This document shows, piece by piece, positions 19,771 to 32,667 of a stretch of 64,000 bases of DNA. This stretch comes from Alkalilimnicola ehrlichii. Its GTDB lineage: Bacteria; Pseudomonadota; Gammaproteobacteria; Nitrococcales; AK92. How positions within the stretch are numbered: the first letter of the stretch is position 1; every line of letters starts with the position of its first letter. Below the pieces are notes generated by a model that was not told the DNA's origin, did no database searches, and saw only the letters and a list, made by a program, of their open reading frames with translations. The position numbers and the translations under genes were made by a program. The stretch covers positions 62,001 to 126,000 of the forward strand of contig NZ_NFZV01000005.1 in NCBI RefSeq assembly GCF_003399765.1. Reading direction: 5' to 3'.

Positions 19771-19859
19771 TCCTTGCCCCTTGCATCTCGTTTTAGCAGC
19801 ACAAACTAAAGAAGGTGTTGCTAAACGGGCCGTGCGGCCCAGTCAGGGCAGGGAGGGTT

Positions 19860-21284
19860 ATGATTACGCCGTTGATCCTTTCGGGAGGTTCGGGGACGCG
19901 GCTATGGCCGCTATCGCGCGAGGCTTATCCCAAACAATTCCTACCCTTAAACGGCGACGGCAGCCTGTTTCAGGCCACGTTGGAGCGTTTACGTGCTTTG
20001 CCGCAGTTTGCCGCGCCACTGGTGGTTTGCAATCAAACGCATCGGTTTATGGTGGCCCAGCAGATGTACGAGGCGGGCTTCGAACCGGGTGCTATTTTGT
20101 TAGAGCCGCTTGGACGTAATACGGCCCCGGCCGTTGCTCTTGGCGCCCTCCAGGCCTTGGAGAGCGATCCCGATGCCACACTGTTAGTGTTACCCGCCGA
20201 TCATGTGATCAACCAAGCCGAGCGTTTCGCCTATGCCGTTAAAGAAGGCGAAATGGCTGCTCGGCAAGGTGCCTTGGTAACGTTCGGGGTTCTGCCTACG
20301 CGAGCGGAAACCGGGTACGGATATATTAAAGGCGAAGGCGCCGATGGCGTTGTTCAGCGTGTCGAGCGTTTCGTCGAGAAGCCTGATCTTGAGACTGCCG
20401 AGCGTTATATAACGAGTGGCGCCTATTATTGGAACAGCGGCATTTTCATGTTTCGGGCAGATCGCTACCTCGATACTTTGGCGCGGTATGAGCCGGATAT
20501 GGTCGAGGCCTGTCGGCAAGCGCACGCTGCGGCAACCCGCGATCTCGATTTTATTCGAATCGACGAATTGGCCTTTGCGCGCTGCCCCTCGAACTCGATC
20601 GATTATGCCGTTATGGAACGCACCGACGAGGCCGTCGTCGTGGCGATGGACGCAGAATGGAGCGATCTTGGATCGTGGGCTGCGTTGCAGGATGTTGCAG
20701 CGCGCGACGAAGACGATAACGTTCTACTCGGCGATGTGTTAGCGGCCGACAGTCGCGGCTGTTATTTACGGGCCGAAAGCCGTTTATTAGCGACCGTTGG
20801 TTTGCAGGATCACGTGGTTGTGGAAACCGCCGACGCTGTATTGGTCGCCCACCGGGATCGCGTGCAGGACGTTAAGATAATTGTCCAGCGTTTACAGGAC
20901 GCCAAACGAGACGAATGCACCAACCATCGACGCGTCTACCGCCCCTGGGGTTCCTACGAAGGCGTGGCTATGGCGGACCGCTTCCAAGCGAAACGCATCG
21001 TCGTCAACCCAGGGCACCAGCTTTCGCTGCAAATGCACCACCATCGGGCCGAGCACTGGATCGTCGTGCGGGGAACGGCAGAGGTGGAGTGCGACGGCAA
21101 AACCTTTCTTTTATCCGAAGACGAATCGACTTACATTCCCCTCGGTACGCGCCATCGCCTGAAGAACCCAGGCGTGATCCCGTTGGAGTTGATCGAAGTG
21201 CAAACCGGCTCTTATCTTGGAGAGGACGATATCATCCGCTTCGAAGACAATTACGGCCGTGGCTCCAGCCTTGCTGCCGGATGA
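19860..21284 (+). CDS. Mannose-1-phosphate guanylyltransferase / mannose-6-phosphate isomerase
   Basis: 474 residues from the ATG at 19860, chosen for the GGGAGG site six bases upstream. ILSGGSGTRLWPLSREAYPK is the pyrophosphorylase signature. FVEKPDLETAERYI and NSGIFMFRAD follow in the transferase domain. The C-terminal cupin LQMHHHRAEHWIVVRGTAEV provides the isomerase part, with metal-binding histidines. This AlgA/ManC/WbpW type makes GDP-mannose together with the phosphomannomutase encoded upstream. Confidence 0.94.
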   Translation: MITPLILSGGSGTRLWPLSREAYPKQFLPLNGDGSLFQATLERLRALPQFAAPLVVCNQTHRFMVAQQMYEAGFEPGAILLEPLGRNTAPAVALGALQALESDPDATLLVLPADHVINQAERFAYAVKEGEMAARQGALVTFGVLPTRAETGYGYIKGEGADGVVQRVERFVEKPDLETAERYITSGAYYWNSGIFMFRADRYLDTLARYEPDMVEACRQAHAAATRDLDFIRIDELAFARCPSNSIDYAVMERTDEAVVVAMDAEWSDLGSWAALQDVAARDEDDNVLLGDVLAADSRGCYLRAESRLLATVGLQDHVVVETADAVLVAHRDRVQDVKIIVQRLQDAKRDECTNHRRVYRPWGSYEGVAMADRFQAKRIVVNPGHQLSLQMHHHRAEHWIVVRGTAEVECDGKTFLLSEDESTYIPLGTRHRLKNPGVIPLELIEVQTGSYLGEDDIIRFEDNYGRGSSLAAG

Positions 21285-21503
21285 AACCGGACCTCTGCCT
21301 CTCGACCATAAGTCAGTCGGAAGGTATCCTTGCGCTAAATAGATTAGCCAAGCGCTTGTTCTCGCCCAAAGCTCTTGTTTTCGTGAGTGTTGGGCTGCCG
21401 GATCGGCGTTGGATCGCTTGCTGGTGGCTGAGATAATGCGCGACCTCGCCGAGGTTGGGTTTATTGCTTTCAGTCGCCAGTGAGGCTTAAGGAGCGCAAG
21501 AGT

Positions 21504-22868
21504 ATGCCTCGCAAGGTTTACATTAAAACTCACGGTTGCCAGATGAATGAGTACGACTCGGCCAAGATGGCCGACGTGCTGGTGAAAAACCGTGATTTCG
21601 AACGTGTGGACTCCCCAGAGGAGGCCGACGTTATTCTGCTGAATACCTGCTCCATTCGGGAGAAAGCCCAGGAGAAGGTATTTTCGCAGCTCGGGCAGTG
21701 GAAGCCGCTGAAGGATAAGAACCCTGACTTAGTAATCGGCGTCGGCGGCTGTGTTGCTAGTCAGGAAGGGGAAGCGCTGGTCAAGCGCGCGCCTTATGTC
21801 GATGTCGTGTTCGGCCCGCAGACCTTGCACCGTTTGCCGGAAATGTACGACGCAGCCCGTGAGGTCCGCAGGCCGCAGGTTGACATCAGCTTTCCGGAAA
21901 TCGAAAAGTTCGACCGCTTACCGGAGCCGCGTGCCGAGGGCCCGACCGCGTTCGTTTCCATCATGGAAGGCTGTAGTAAATATTGCACCTTCTGCGTCGT
22001 TCCCTACACGCGCGGTGAAGAAATCAGTCGCCCGTTCGATGACGTAATTGCCGAGGTGGCACAACTGGCCGAGCAAGGCGTGCGGGAAGTGACCCTGTTA
22101 GGGCAAAACGTGAACGCTTATCAAGGCCCGATGGACGATGGCGGTACCGCTGACTTGGCGCTGCTGGTGAACTTCATCGCCGCCATCGACGGCATCGGCC
22201 GCATCCGGTATACCACCTCGCATCCGGTAGAGTTCTCCGATGCGTTGATCGAAGCCTATGCTGAGGTACCTGAGTTGGTAGACCATCTGCACTTGCCGGT
22301 GCAAAGCGGCTCCAACCGTATTCTTGCTGCAATGAAGCGCGGGCATACTGCTCAGGAGTTCATCGAAAAAATCGACAAGTTGCGGGAAATTCGGCCCAAT
22401 ATCAGTGTTTCGTCGGACTTCATCGTCGGCTTTCCGGGCGAAACGGAAGCAGAGTTTGAAGAAACCATGGCCTTGATCGAACGGATCGGTTTCGATCAAT
22501 CGTTTAGTTTCGTCTACAGTCCGCGCCCCGGCACTCCCGCTGCGCTATTGGTAGACCGTCTGCCGGAAGAGGAAAAACGCCGTCGTTTGCATCGCCTGCA
22601 AGAGGTGGTTAACGCCAATGCGCGACGCATCAGCGAGCGCATGGTCGGCACGGTGCAACGGGTATTGGTGGATCGGCCGTCGAAGAAAGACCCCTTGCAA
22701 TTAGCAGGGCGGACGGAGAACAATCGGGTGGTGAACTTTACCGGCCAACCGCGGTTGATCGGCCACTTTGTCAACGTCCGCATCACCGAGGCGCTGCCGA
22801 ACTCTTTGCGAGGCGAAATTGTCGAATTCAATGACGATCGGGCATCTGCCGAGGCATTGCAGGCCTGA
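21504..22868 (+). CDS. miaB: tRNA-2-methylthio-N6-dimethylallyladenosine synthase
   Basis: 454 residues, start fixed by AAGGAG upstream of ATG 21504. [15 protein letters not shown] and [15 protein letters not shown] carry the N-terminal cluster cysteines. [18 protein letters not shown] near 155 is the radical-SAM CxxxCxxC site. A C-terminal TRAM domain begins near 380. The enzyme adds the methylthio group to i6A37 in tRNAs reading UNN codons. It heads the miaB-phoH-ybeY-corC-lnt group that is conserved in many gammaproteobacteria. Confidence 0.96.
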   Translation: MPRKVYIKTHGCQMNEYDSAKMADVLVKNRDFERVDSPEEADVILLNTCSIREKAQEKVFSQLGQWKPLKDKNPDLVIGVGGCVASQEGEALVKRAPYVDVVFGPQTLHRLPEMYDAAREVRRPQVDISFPEIEKFDRLPEPRAEGPTAFVSIMEGCSKYCTFCVVPYTRGEEISRPFDDVIAEVAQLAEQGVREVTLLGQNVNAYQGPMDDGGTADLALLVNFIAAIDGIGRIRYTTSHPVEFSDALIEAYAEVPELVDHLHLPVQSGSNRILAAMKRGHTAQEFIEKIDKLREIRPNISVSSDFIVGFPGETEAEFEETMALIERIGFDQSFSFVYSPRPGTPAALLVDRLPEEEKRRRLHRLQEVVNANARRISERMVGTVQRVLVDRPSKKDPLQLAGRTENNRVVNFTGQPRLIGHFVNVRITEALPNSLRGEIVEFNDDRASAEALQA

Positions 22869-22891
22869 CTAACAGAGGTACCGTTGCACTC

Positions 22892-23866
22892 TTGAGCGAA
22901 CATCCAGATAGCATCGATTTCACGCTGGAGCCGGCCGATAACCAACGCTTAGCGCGCCTATCGGGGCAGCTTGACGAAAACCTGCGGCAGTTGGAGCGCC
23001 GACTTGGCGTTGAGATCAGTAACCGCGGCCATCGGTTTCGCGTCATCGGCGCATCGACGGCGATCCAACAGGCGCAGCATTTGCTGGAAGAGCTTTATCA
23101 GGTCGCCGGCAAAGGCGACTTGAGCCCGGACCGGGTACATCTGCACTTGCAGGAATCGGCGCTCGAACAGCGACGGCAAGCCGAAGGCGAGGTAGAAGAG
23201 GTCATCGTCTCGACGCCGAAGGCACAGATCCGGGGCAGAGGGCCGAACCAGCAACGTTACCTCAATAATATTCTCGACCACGACCTCAACTTCGGCGTGG
23301 GGCCGGCCGGTACCGGTAAGACGTACTTGGCCGTCGCTTGCGCCGTCAACGCACTCGAGGCCGGCGATGTTCGCCGTCTCGTCTTGGTGCGGCCGGCGGT
23401 AGAGGCGGGCGAGCGCCTGGGCTTTTTGCCGGGGGATTTGGCGCAAAAGGTTGATCCTTACCTGCGGCCCTTATACGACGCCTTGTTTGAAATGCTCGGC
23501 TTCGAGCGGGTCGGGAAACTGATCGAGCGTAATGTTATCGAGGTGGCACCGCTGGCATACATGCGCGGCCGCACGCTGAATCATTCGTTTATTATCCTCG
23601 ACGAGGCGCAAAATACGACCGTCGAGCAGATGAAGATGTTCCTGACTCGGATCGGTTTTGGCTCGACGGTTGTCGTGACGGGCGACGTGACGCAGGTCGA
23701 TTTGCCACACGGAAAGCGCTCGGGCTTGCGCGATGCGATCGAAGTGTTGAGCGACGTCGACGGCGTCAGCTTTACCTTCTTCAACGCCCAGGATGTCGTT
23801 CGCCATGCCCTGGTGCAGCGTATCGTTACCGCCTACGACCGACACGAGATGGAAAGCCAGGCGTGA
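22892..23866 (+). CDS. ybeZ: PhoH-family ATPase (YbeZ)
   Basis: 324 residues from a TTG at 22892. An N-terminal KH-like segment (residues ~15-75) is followed by [19 protein letters not shown] and the Walker [13 protein letters not shown] near 138. Walker B is [12 protein letters not shown] near 232. It shares four bases with ybeY, whose product it is thought to assist in RNA metabolism and ribosome quality control. Confidence 0.93.
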   Translation: MSEHPDSIDFTLEPADNQRLARLSGQLDENLRQLERRLGVEISNRGHRFRVIGASTAIQQAQHLLEELYQVAGKGDLSPDRVHLHLQESALEQRRQAEGEVEEVIVSTPKAQIRGRGPNQQRYLNNILDHDLNFGVGPAGTGKTYLAVACAVNALEAGDVRRLVLVRPAVEAGERLGFLPGDLAQKVDPYLRPLYDALFEMLGFERVGKLIERNVIEVAPLAYMRGRTLNHSFIILDEAQNTTVEQMKMFLTRIGFGSTVVVTGDVTQVDLPHGKRSGLRDAIEVLSDVDGVSFTFFNAQDVVRHALVQRIVTAYDRHEMESQA

Positions 23867-24336
23867 GTGTCGAGCTCGATCTTCAGCGTGTCTATGACGG
23901 CGACGATGTGCCGACGGCCGAGGACGTGCAGCGTTGGAGCGAAGCCGCTCTCAAAGGGCGCCGCGACTTCGCCGAACTTACGGTTCGCATTACCGGGGAA
24001 GAAGAAAGCCGTGCCTTGAACCGCGACTACCGTGGTAAGGATAAACCGACCAACGTGCTTTCCTTCCCTTTCGAGGCGCCCCCTGGGGTCGAGCTCGAAC
24101 TTCTTGGCGATCTCGTTATTTGCGCGCCGGTCGTTGCCCGCGAAGCGCAGGAGCAGGGGAAGCCGCTTATGGCGCATTGGGCGCACATGATCGTGCATGG
24201 GGTGTTACATCTCCTGGGTTACGATCATCAGGAGGACGCCGAGGCCGAAGCGATGGAAAGCCTGGAGGTCGAGATTCTGGCAGGGTTGGGTATGCCCGAC
24301 CCATATTCAGAGTCGCCTGTCGGTGCCGACAAATAG
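23863..24336 (+). CDS. ybeY: Endoribonuclease YbeY (16S rRNA maturation factor)
   Basis: 157 residues from a GTG overlapping the ybeZ stop. [18 protein letters not shown] near 50 and the zinc site [15 protein letters not shown] near 109 (HGxxHxxGxDH) are diagnostic. The protein acts as a metal-dependent single-strand RNase in 16S 3'-end processing and late 70S quality control. Translational coupling with ybeZ is implied by the overlap. It is followed by an unusual hairpin-rich gap rather than directly by corC. Confidence 0.95.
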   Translation: MSVELDLQRVYDGDDVPTAEDVQRWSEAALKGRRDFAELTVRITGEEESRALNRDYRGKDKPTNVLSFPFEAPPGVELELLGDLVICAPVVAREAQEQGKPLMAHWAHMIVHGVLHLLGYDHQEDAEAEAMESLEVEILAGLGMPDPYSESPVGADK

Positions 24337-24359
24337 ACTATGGAAATACGGGAGTATCG

Positions 24360-24470
24360 CCACTAAACTCGAAGGCAGGCTTTTAGTGGAAACGCTGAAC
24401 AGTTGGTTAGTTGATCGGTCTAGCCTTATTGGGCTGACCCATCAACTAAGCAACTTTCAGTGGCCACTAA
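24360..24470. repeat. Cluster of inverted repeats between ybeY and corC
   Basis: Three palindromic units lie in 111 bases. CCACTAAA (24360) pairs with TTTTAGTGG (ending 24389). AGTTGGTTAGTTGAT (24401-24415) pairs with ATCAACTAAGCAACT (24441-24455) with one mismatch, and an inner GGTC...GACC stem extends it. AGTGGCCACT (24459-24468) is a perfect palindrome that reuses the CCACTAA motif. There is no T tract. It could be a processing site, a small REP-like element or an attenuator inside the operon; I cannot tell which. Confidence 0.7.
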
Positions 24471-24480
24471 CTAGAGAGCA

Positions 24481-25365
24481 ATGAGCGAGGACCGACCTAG
24501 GAATAATAACGGCCATAAAGGCTGGCTCGAGCGATTGGGCCAGGTATTTGGCGGCAGCGAGCCGGAGGACAGGAACGAGTTAGTCGAACTACTCCGTGAC
24601 TCGCATCAGCGTGGACTTATGGATGCGGACGCGCTGGCCATGATAGAAGGCGTATTGCACGTTTCCGAACTGCAAGCGCGGGATATCATGATCCCTCGTG
24701 CCCAAGTAGCGGTACTAACCCGAGAGAGTGACCCCAGAGCACTCTTGCCCACGATTGTCGAGACCGGTTACTCCCGGTTTCCCGTTGTTGGCGAGAGCCG
24801 TGACGATGTCATCGGCATTCTGCTGGCAAAGGATCTCCTGAAGTATTTTTACGCGGAGAATGACGAGCTGTTCGATATGCGCGAGTTGTTGCGCCCGGCG
24901 CTTTTCATCCCCGAGAGTAAGCGGTTGGATGCTTTGCTCAAACAATTTCAAGAGAGTCGTCACCATCTTGCCGTAGTGGTGGACGAGTATGGCGGGATGG
25001 CTGGCTTGGTCACGATTGAGGATGTCATCGAGCAGATCGTCGGCGAGATCGACGACGAGCACGATTTTGACGAAGACTCCTACATCCTTAGCCACGAGCA
25101 TGGACGCAGCATCGTCAAAGCGCTAACTCCGATCGGCGACTACAACGAACACTTCGGCACCGATCTGAGCGACGAAGAGTTCGATACCATCGGCGGTTTG
25201 GTAGCGCATGAATTTGGCCATATGCCGCGGCGAGGAGAGTCGGTGGTTATCGGCGACCAACGCCTGCAGGTGATACGGGCCGACAACCGCCGTATTCACC
25301 TGCTGATGGTGGCGGATGTGAGCGAAAGCGAAGCACGCGACCGCGTGGTTGCCGCCCATCATTGA
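24481..25365 (+). CDS. corC: CBS-domain transporter-associated protein CorC (YbeX)
   Basis: 294 residues. [13 protein letters not shown] near 62 opens the first CBS domain. [19 protein letters not shown] continues it, and [20 protein letters not shown] near 162 lies in the second. A C-terminal CorC/HlyC transporter-associated domain follows, with [17 protein letters not shown] near 232. It has no membrane segments. Linked historically to cobalt/magnesium efflux, YbeX is also tied to ribosome metabolism through its neighbours. A CRGxx-free hydrophilic N-terminus rich in Asn precedes the domains. Confidence 0.92.
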   Translation: MSEDRPRNNNGHKGWLERLGQVFGGSEPEDRNELVELLRDSHQRGLMDADALAMIEGVLHVSELQARDIMIPRAQVAVLTRESDPRALLPTIVETGYSRFPVVGESRDDVIGILLAKDLLKYFYAENDELFDMRELLRPALFIPESKRLDALLKQFQESRHHLAVVVDEYGGMAGLVTIEDVIEQIVGEIDDEHDFDEDSYILSHEHGRSIVKALTPIGDYNEHFGTDLSDEEFDTIGGLVAHEFGHMPRRGESVVIGDQRLQVIRADNRRIHLLMVADVSESEARDRVVAAHH

Positions 25366-25377
25366 TGCGCTGTCGCA

Positions 25378-25406
25378 GCCCTTTGCCCGAGCGTAGGGCA
25401 AAGGGC
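25378..25406. repeat. Perfect 11-bp hairpin between corC and lnt
   Basis: GCCCTTTGCCC and GGGCAAAGGGC flank the seven-base loop GAGCGTA. The sequence after it (GGCATTCGTCC) has no T run, so it is not a standard intrinsic terminator. It may protect mRNA 3' ends or separate corC and lnt transcripts. Confidence 0.7.
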
Positions 25407-25494
25407 GGCATTCGTCCGAGAACGCTGTCCTACCGAAGGACTACCATTTGCGGTAGCCTTCCCACTGCAACCCTTACCTTGCAACGGAAAGCCC

Positions 25495-27063
25495 ATGAAC
25501 ATTGCTGAGCGTACAGCTATGCCCGCGGCGGATGCCCAACAAGCCGAGTACACATTGAGACTAAGCTACCGCTTGTCGGGATGGCCGGGGCTGGTGGCCG
25601 CGCTATTGGCGGGCGCCATACTGCCGCTTGCGTTCGCACCGCTGCAGTGGGCGTGGTTAGCCGTTGGCTCGCCGGCTGTCCTGTTTGCGATTGTTGCGGT
25701 TGCTCCCTATCGACAAGCGTTGCGGGCCGGCTACTTATTCGGCCTGGGTTTTTTCGGCACCGGTGTCTCGTGGGTGTATGTCAGCGTGGCGGTTTTTGGT
25801 GCTGCCGGTTGGATGCTGGCGGTGCCGTTGGTGGCTATCTTCGTTGCGCTATTGGCGCTGTTTCCCTGGGTGATGGTCTGGCTTGCCGAACGGCTGCGGC
25901 GGGCACCAAGCTTTCGCTTCCTGGTACTGGTGTTGCCGGCCCTATGGTTAGGCTTAGAGTGGGTGCGAAGCTGGTTGCTAACCGGCTTTCCTTGGCTGCT
26001 TCTAGGTTATAGCCAAACCGACACTTGGCTGGCCGGTGTGGCGCCGGTGTTCGGCGTGTTTGCGCTAAGCTGGCTGGTGGCCACCGTTGCCGGTTTATTA
26101 GCTTGGGTGGTACTTGCGCCTTCGGGGCGTCGTGGCGGCATCGCCGCTGGTATCGTCGCGGCAGTATTGCTAATTGGTCCGGTGTTGGATCGGGAGTGGA
26201 CGGAGCCTAGCGGCGAGCCTTTTACTGCCGTACTGATCCAAGGCAATATGCCGCAGGATGTTAAATGGGACCCGGAGTATTTGCAGGCTACCAAGGATCG
26301 CTACCTCGAGTTGACCCGTCAGCACTGGGATGCCGATTTAATCATCTGGCCGGAGAGCGCGATCCCGTTATTGCGGCATCAAGTGGAAAGCGATTATCTG
26401 CGCCCGCTAGCAGAAGAGGCCGAAGCCCATCAAACGGATGTCTTGCTTGGTATCCCGGTCTTCAATTTCGAGACGCGGGAATTCTATAACAGCATGGTCA
26501 GTATTACCGGCGAGGGCGGGCAATACGATAAGCGGCATTTGGTGCCGTTTGGAGAGTACTTGCCGCTGCGCAGCGTATTCGGTCAGGCCCTCGATATACT
26601 AGGGGCCCCGATGGCGGATTTCGTACCGGGCGGCCCTCCGGTGCCTTTGACTGGGGCTGGTCTGCCCTTAGCGGTGTCGATTTGCTACGAGGTCGTCTTC
26701 GGGCGCCAAATGACGCAGTTGCTGCCAGACGCCGCGGTGCTGGTCAACGTCAGTAACGACGCTTGGTTCGGCGACTCCCTGGGGCCGCATCAACACTTGC
26801 AGATCGCTCGCATGCGGGCTTTGGAAGCCGGTCGCGAAATGCTGCGCGGAACTAACACCGGCATTACCGTATTCATCGACCACCGAGGCCAGATTACCCA
26901 CCGCGCGCCGCAATTCGAAACCACGACCTTGGTTGCCGAAGTCACGCCGCGCCAAGGTGCCACACCCTATGTCCGCTGGAACGATGTGCCCGTATTAGCG
27001 GCGCTGGGGCTGTTGCTATTGGGGCTCGCGGCAGCAGAGTTCATTCGCCGCCGGCGGCGGTGA
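25495..27063 (+). CDS. lnt: Apolipoprotein N-acyltransferase
   Basis: 522 residues with six to eight membrane segments in the first ~215 residues and one at the C-terminus (ALGLLLLGLAAAEFI). The nitrilase-like periplasmic domain holds the catalytic triad: Glu in IIWPESAIP near 283, Lys in YDKRHLVPFGEYLPL near 345 and Cys in SICYEVVF near 398. It adds the third acyl chain to lipoproteins such as the LptE encoded downstream. A first copy of a 29-bp repeat lies just after the stop. Confidence 0.95.
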   Translation: MNIAERTAMPAADAQQAEYTLRLSYRLSGWPGLVAALLAGAILPLAFAPLQWAWLAVGSPAVLFAIVAVAPYRQALRAGYLFGLGFFGTGVSWVYVSVAVFGAAGWMLAVPLVAIFVALLALFPWVMVWLAERLRRAPSFRFLVLVLPALWLGLEWVRSWLLTGFPWLLLGYSQTDTWLAGVAPVFGVFALSWLVATVAGLLAWVVLAPSGRRGGIAAGIVAAVLLIGPVLDREWTEPSGEPFTAVLIQGNMPQDVKWDPEYLQATKDRYLELTRQHWDADLIIWPESAIPLLRHQVESDYLRPLAEEAEAHQTDVLLGIPVFNFETREFYNSMVSITGEGGQYDKRHLVPFGEYLPLRSVFGQALDILGAPMADFVPGGPPVPLTGAGLPLAVSICYEVVFGRQMTQLLPDAAVLVNVSNDAWFGDSLGPHQHLQIARMRALEAGREMLRGTNTGITVFIDHRGQITHRAPQFETTTLVAEVTPRQGATPYVRWNDVPVLAALGLLLLGLAAAEFIRRRRR

Positions 27064-27088
27064 CGATGATCTGTTATTACGCGTAGAG

Positions 27089-27117
27089 GGTTGGGTAGAG
27101 GCGAAGCCGAAACCCAA
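27089..27117. repeat. REP-like palindromic repeat, copy A
   Basis: A 29-base element starting GGTTGGGTAGAGGCGAAG and ending AAACCCAA. The outer arms TTGGGT/ACCCAA pair and an inner GGC-GAA-GCC hairpin forms. An identical copy in the same orientation lies at 27844-27872. Confidence 0.85.
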
Positions 27118-27184
27118 TCTTCTCACCAGCCTTTACGAATCCAAGCCCGCTACTTTGAGCGCCTCCCGGTGGAATGCTGCTCAG

Positions 27185-27484
27185 TTATGCGGATTTTTTC
27201 TTCATACGTAGAGCGTGATGGTGGTCCTCAAGGAAGAGGAGCAGCTCCGGGTCGGATGGTAGGCGCTGTGCCAACTCAAGCATACCGTTGATTTCGTAGA
27301 TGCGCCGGGTCAGCCTAGGTGTGTAGTTATCGGTTTGTCGCGCAGCCGCGAGTTGCCTGACCGTCTGTTCTCGAACGGCTCTGATCGTGTCCCGCGTTTC
27401 TGTATCGTGGGAGTCGCAGGCTTCGTTTGTCTTAGACTCTTGTCTCTCGTTCGCGTATTTGCAGGTGCAGTATATCGGCTCCAT
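27185..27484 (-). CDS. Hypothetical protein in repeat-flanked cassette
   Basis: A 99-residue frame transcribed away from the XRE gene. The C-terminal two thirds are protein-like (VREQTVRQLAAAR, YEINGMLELAQRL, SDPELLLFLEDHHHAL), hydrophilic and probably helical. I recognise no family. The N-terminus is Cys/Glu-rich and the true start may be further in. It could be a partner of the regulator or simply a chance frame; evidence is only its length, position and divergent layout. Confidence 0.35.
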   Translation of the reverse strand: MEPIYCTCKYANERQESKTNEACDSHDTETRDTIRAVREQTVRQLAAARQTDNYTPRLTRRIYEINGMLELAQRLPSDPELLLFLEDHHHALRMKKKSA

Positions 27485-27543
27485 AACCCAACTCCATGGT
27501 CAATAAAATTCCAATTATTCGATTTTGGCATATTTCCCTATGG

Positions 27544-27560
27544 TAGGTAAATCATGCCTA
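27544..27560. promoter_or_regulatory. Inverted repeat before the XRE gene, possible operator
   Basis: TAGGTA and TGCCTA form an imperfect inverted repeat with a five-base spacer that ends one base before the ATG. Small XRE regulators often bind such sites to control themselves. No ribosome-binding site is visible between it and the start, so occupancy would block both transcription and translation initiation. Confidence 0.4.
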
Positions 27561-27561
27561 A

Positions 27562-27810
27562 ATGAGTTCTATCCATGACAACCGTTTCTCAAAGCTGGTC
27601 GCAGAGCTGCGCTTGGCGCGTACAAACAAAGGCGTTACGCAGGTCGAGCTTGCCGAGAGGTTAGGTATTCAGCAGTCAGATGTGTCAAAGGTCGAAAAAT
27701 GCCAGCGACGGTTGGATATCATTGAGTTGGTGGACTGGTTAACAGCCCTTGATGAGGATCCCTGCCTATTTCTGCAGCGTGCGGGCTTACTCGCCCCAGG
27801 AGCCCAATAA
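27562..27810 (+). CDS. XRE-family helix-turn-helix regulator
   Basis: 82 residues. LRLARTNKGVTQVELAERLG followed by IQQSDVSKVEKCQRRLDIIE is a clear Cro/CI-type helix-turn-helix over residues ~13-50. The remaining tail is short, so the protein is little more than a DNA-binding domain. It sits inside the segment bounded by two identical 29-bp repeats, apart from the conserved lnt and leuS neighbourhoods. This suggests an acquired element, perhaps an antitoxin or phage-type regulator without an obvious toxin. Confidence 0.8.
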   Translation: MSSIHDNRFSKLVAELRLARTNKGVTQVELAERLGIQQSDVSKVEKCQRRLDIIELVDWLTALDEDPCLFLQRAGLLAPGAQ

Positions 27811-27843
27811 AAACGGACGGCGGCTGGTGAACACTAGTCGGTA

Positions 27844-27872
27844 GGTTGGGTAGAGGCGAAGCCGAAACCCAA
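27844..27872. repeat. REP-like palindromic repeat, copy B
   Basis: Identical over 29 bases to the copy at 27089-27117, same orientation, 755 bp away. It falls 34 bases after the XRE gene stop and ~50 bases beyond the end of ybeL, closing the cassette. Confidence 0.85.
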
Positions 27873-27922
27873 CACTCCCGCCTAGGCGCGGAGGACCTTT
27901 CATACCCCTATGTTAGCGGTAG

Positions 27923-31120
<3,198 letters not shown>

Positions 31121-31121
<1 letters not shown>

Positions 31122-31621
31122 TGCTGCTACGCGCCTCGCTAATTATGGCTTTCGCATTGGTGTTGAGTGCTTGCGGTTGGCAATTGCGAGGCGCGGGGGC
31201 GATTCCTTTAGACGGCATCCCCGTTGCGGTGGTGACGGAGGCTAACTTGCCGGAGGTGGAACGGGAGTTGCGGCGCGGTATGGAACGGGCCGGTGCGGTG
31301 TTGGTCGACGAGCGCGAGCAGGCAGAGGCCGTACTCGTACTTATCTCCGAGCAGCGGCGGCGGCGTGCTTCGGCGGTGGACCGTGACGCCAGGGCGCAGG
31401 AGTACGAATTGGAATATGGTTTGCGATTCCGCGTCGAATCCCCGGAAGGCGAGCCGTGGGGCGTTTCCGAAGTGGTGACCAATACCCGCAGTTATCGCTA
31501 CGACCGCGACGATGTGCTCGCCACCGAAGCGCGCGAGGAAGTCGTGTTGGAAGAGCTGCGCCGCGATACGACGCGATTGTTGCTGGCGCGGGCGCAGGCG
31601 ACGATGGGGCGAAACCTGTAA
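31121..31621 (+). CDS. lptE: LPS-assembly lipoprotein LptE
   Basis: 166 residues with a lipoprotein signal: hydrophobic LIMAFALVL followed by the lipobox LSAC. CGWQLRGAG right after the cysteine is the usual start of mature LptE. The protein plugs the LptD barrel in the outer membrane. The position directly after leuS, translationally coupled, is diagnostic. It is a client of the Lnt encoded upstream. Confidence 0.93.
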
Positions 31622-31639
31622 CGGCGGGAGCGCTACGCG

Positions 31640-32658
31640 GTGCAGCTACGAATCGACGAGCTCGAGCGGCAACTAAAGACTGGCTTAGCGCCGGTCTACC
31701 TCGTCGCCGGGGAAGAACCGCTGTTTGTCCAGGAAGCGCTGGATGCGATCCGCTCGACCGCCCGCGAGGCGGGGTTCAGCGAACGCGAAGTATTGAACGT
31801 CGAAGCCGGCTTCGAATGGGAACAGCTGGAATCCGTAGCGGGTTCGATGTCGCTGTTCGGCGAGCGGCGGGTGGTCGAACTAAGAATGCCCGGCGGCAAG
31901 CCCGGCACTACGGGGGCGAAGGCGATTGCGGCGTATTGCCAAAATACGCCGCCCGATGTCGTGTTGGTGATTAGTTGCGAGGCCTTGGATGCCAAACAAC
32001 GTAAAAGCGCATGGGTCAAGGCTGCGGAGCAAGCCGGTGTGTTTTGTTACGGCTGGCCTTTGCAGCGAAAACAGTTGCCGCAATGGCTGAAAATCGCTTA
32101 CAGCGATATGAGCTGGACGTAGACACCGATGCGCTGGAAGTCATGGTCGAGCGTGCCGAAGGCAATTTATTAGCCGCGGTGCAGGAAATCGAGAAGCTGC
32201 GTTTGCTCCACGGTGCCGGGCACTTAACGTTAGAGCAAGTGTTGGGTGCGGTGGCGGATAGCGCGCGTTTCGATATCTTCGCGTTGGCCGACGCGGCGTT
32301 GACCGGGGCCGTTGCGCGTTGCTCTCGTATCGTTCGCGGCTTGCGGGCAGAGGGCGAGGAGCCGACGCTGATATTATGGGCCTTAGCGCGGGATTTGCGC
32401 GTTTTGGCAGCGGTGAGCGCCGACTTGGCCTCGCGCCGCAATCCCGATCAGACATTTCGCCAGCAGCGTGTGTTAACCAGTCGTAAGGCGTTGTTTCAGC
32501 AAGCAGCCCGCGCTCGACCGCCGGCTGTGTGGCAGAATCTATTGACGCGCTGTGCGCGGGTCGATCGAGTCATAAAAGGGGTGGCCCCCGGCAGGCCTTG
32601 GGATGAATTGATACAATTAAGTACAGCGTATGCAGCCCAATTGGCGCGACGGAGTTAA
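31640..32658 (+). CDS. holA: DNA polymerase III delta subunit, frameshifted
   Basis: About 340 residues when one A is restored at the A4 run 32090-32093 (LPQWLK then NRLQRYELDVD). The first part has VYLVAGEEPLFVQEALDAIR near residue 20, the delta nucleotide-fold start. The second has ERAEGNLLAAVQEIEKLRLL and LTLEQVLGAVADSARFDIF, the delta collar region. It loads the beta clamp as the wrench of the clamp loader. A frameshift in this essential gene is very unlikely to be real, which is strong support for a sequence error. The GTG start at 31640 is preceded by GGGAG. Confidence 0.88.
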
Positions 32659-32667
32659 GAGATAGCT

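Noticed and set aside
20915-21436. A 173-codon frame overlapping the GDP-mannose enzyme gene
   Set aside because: It is a shifted reading of the conserved cupin domain; its tail lies in the gap before miaB without homology.
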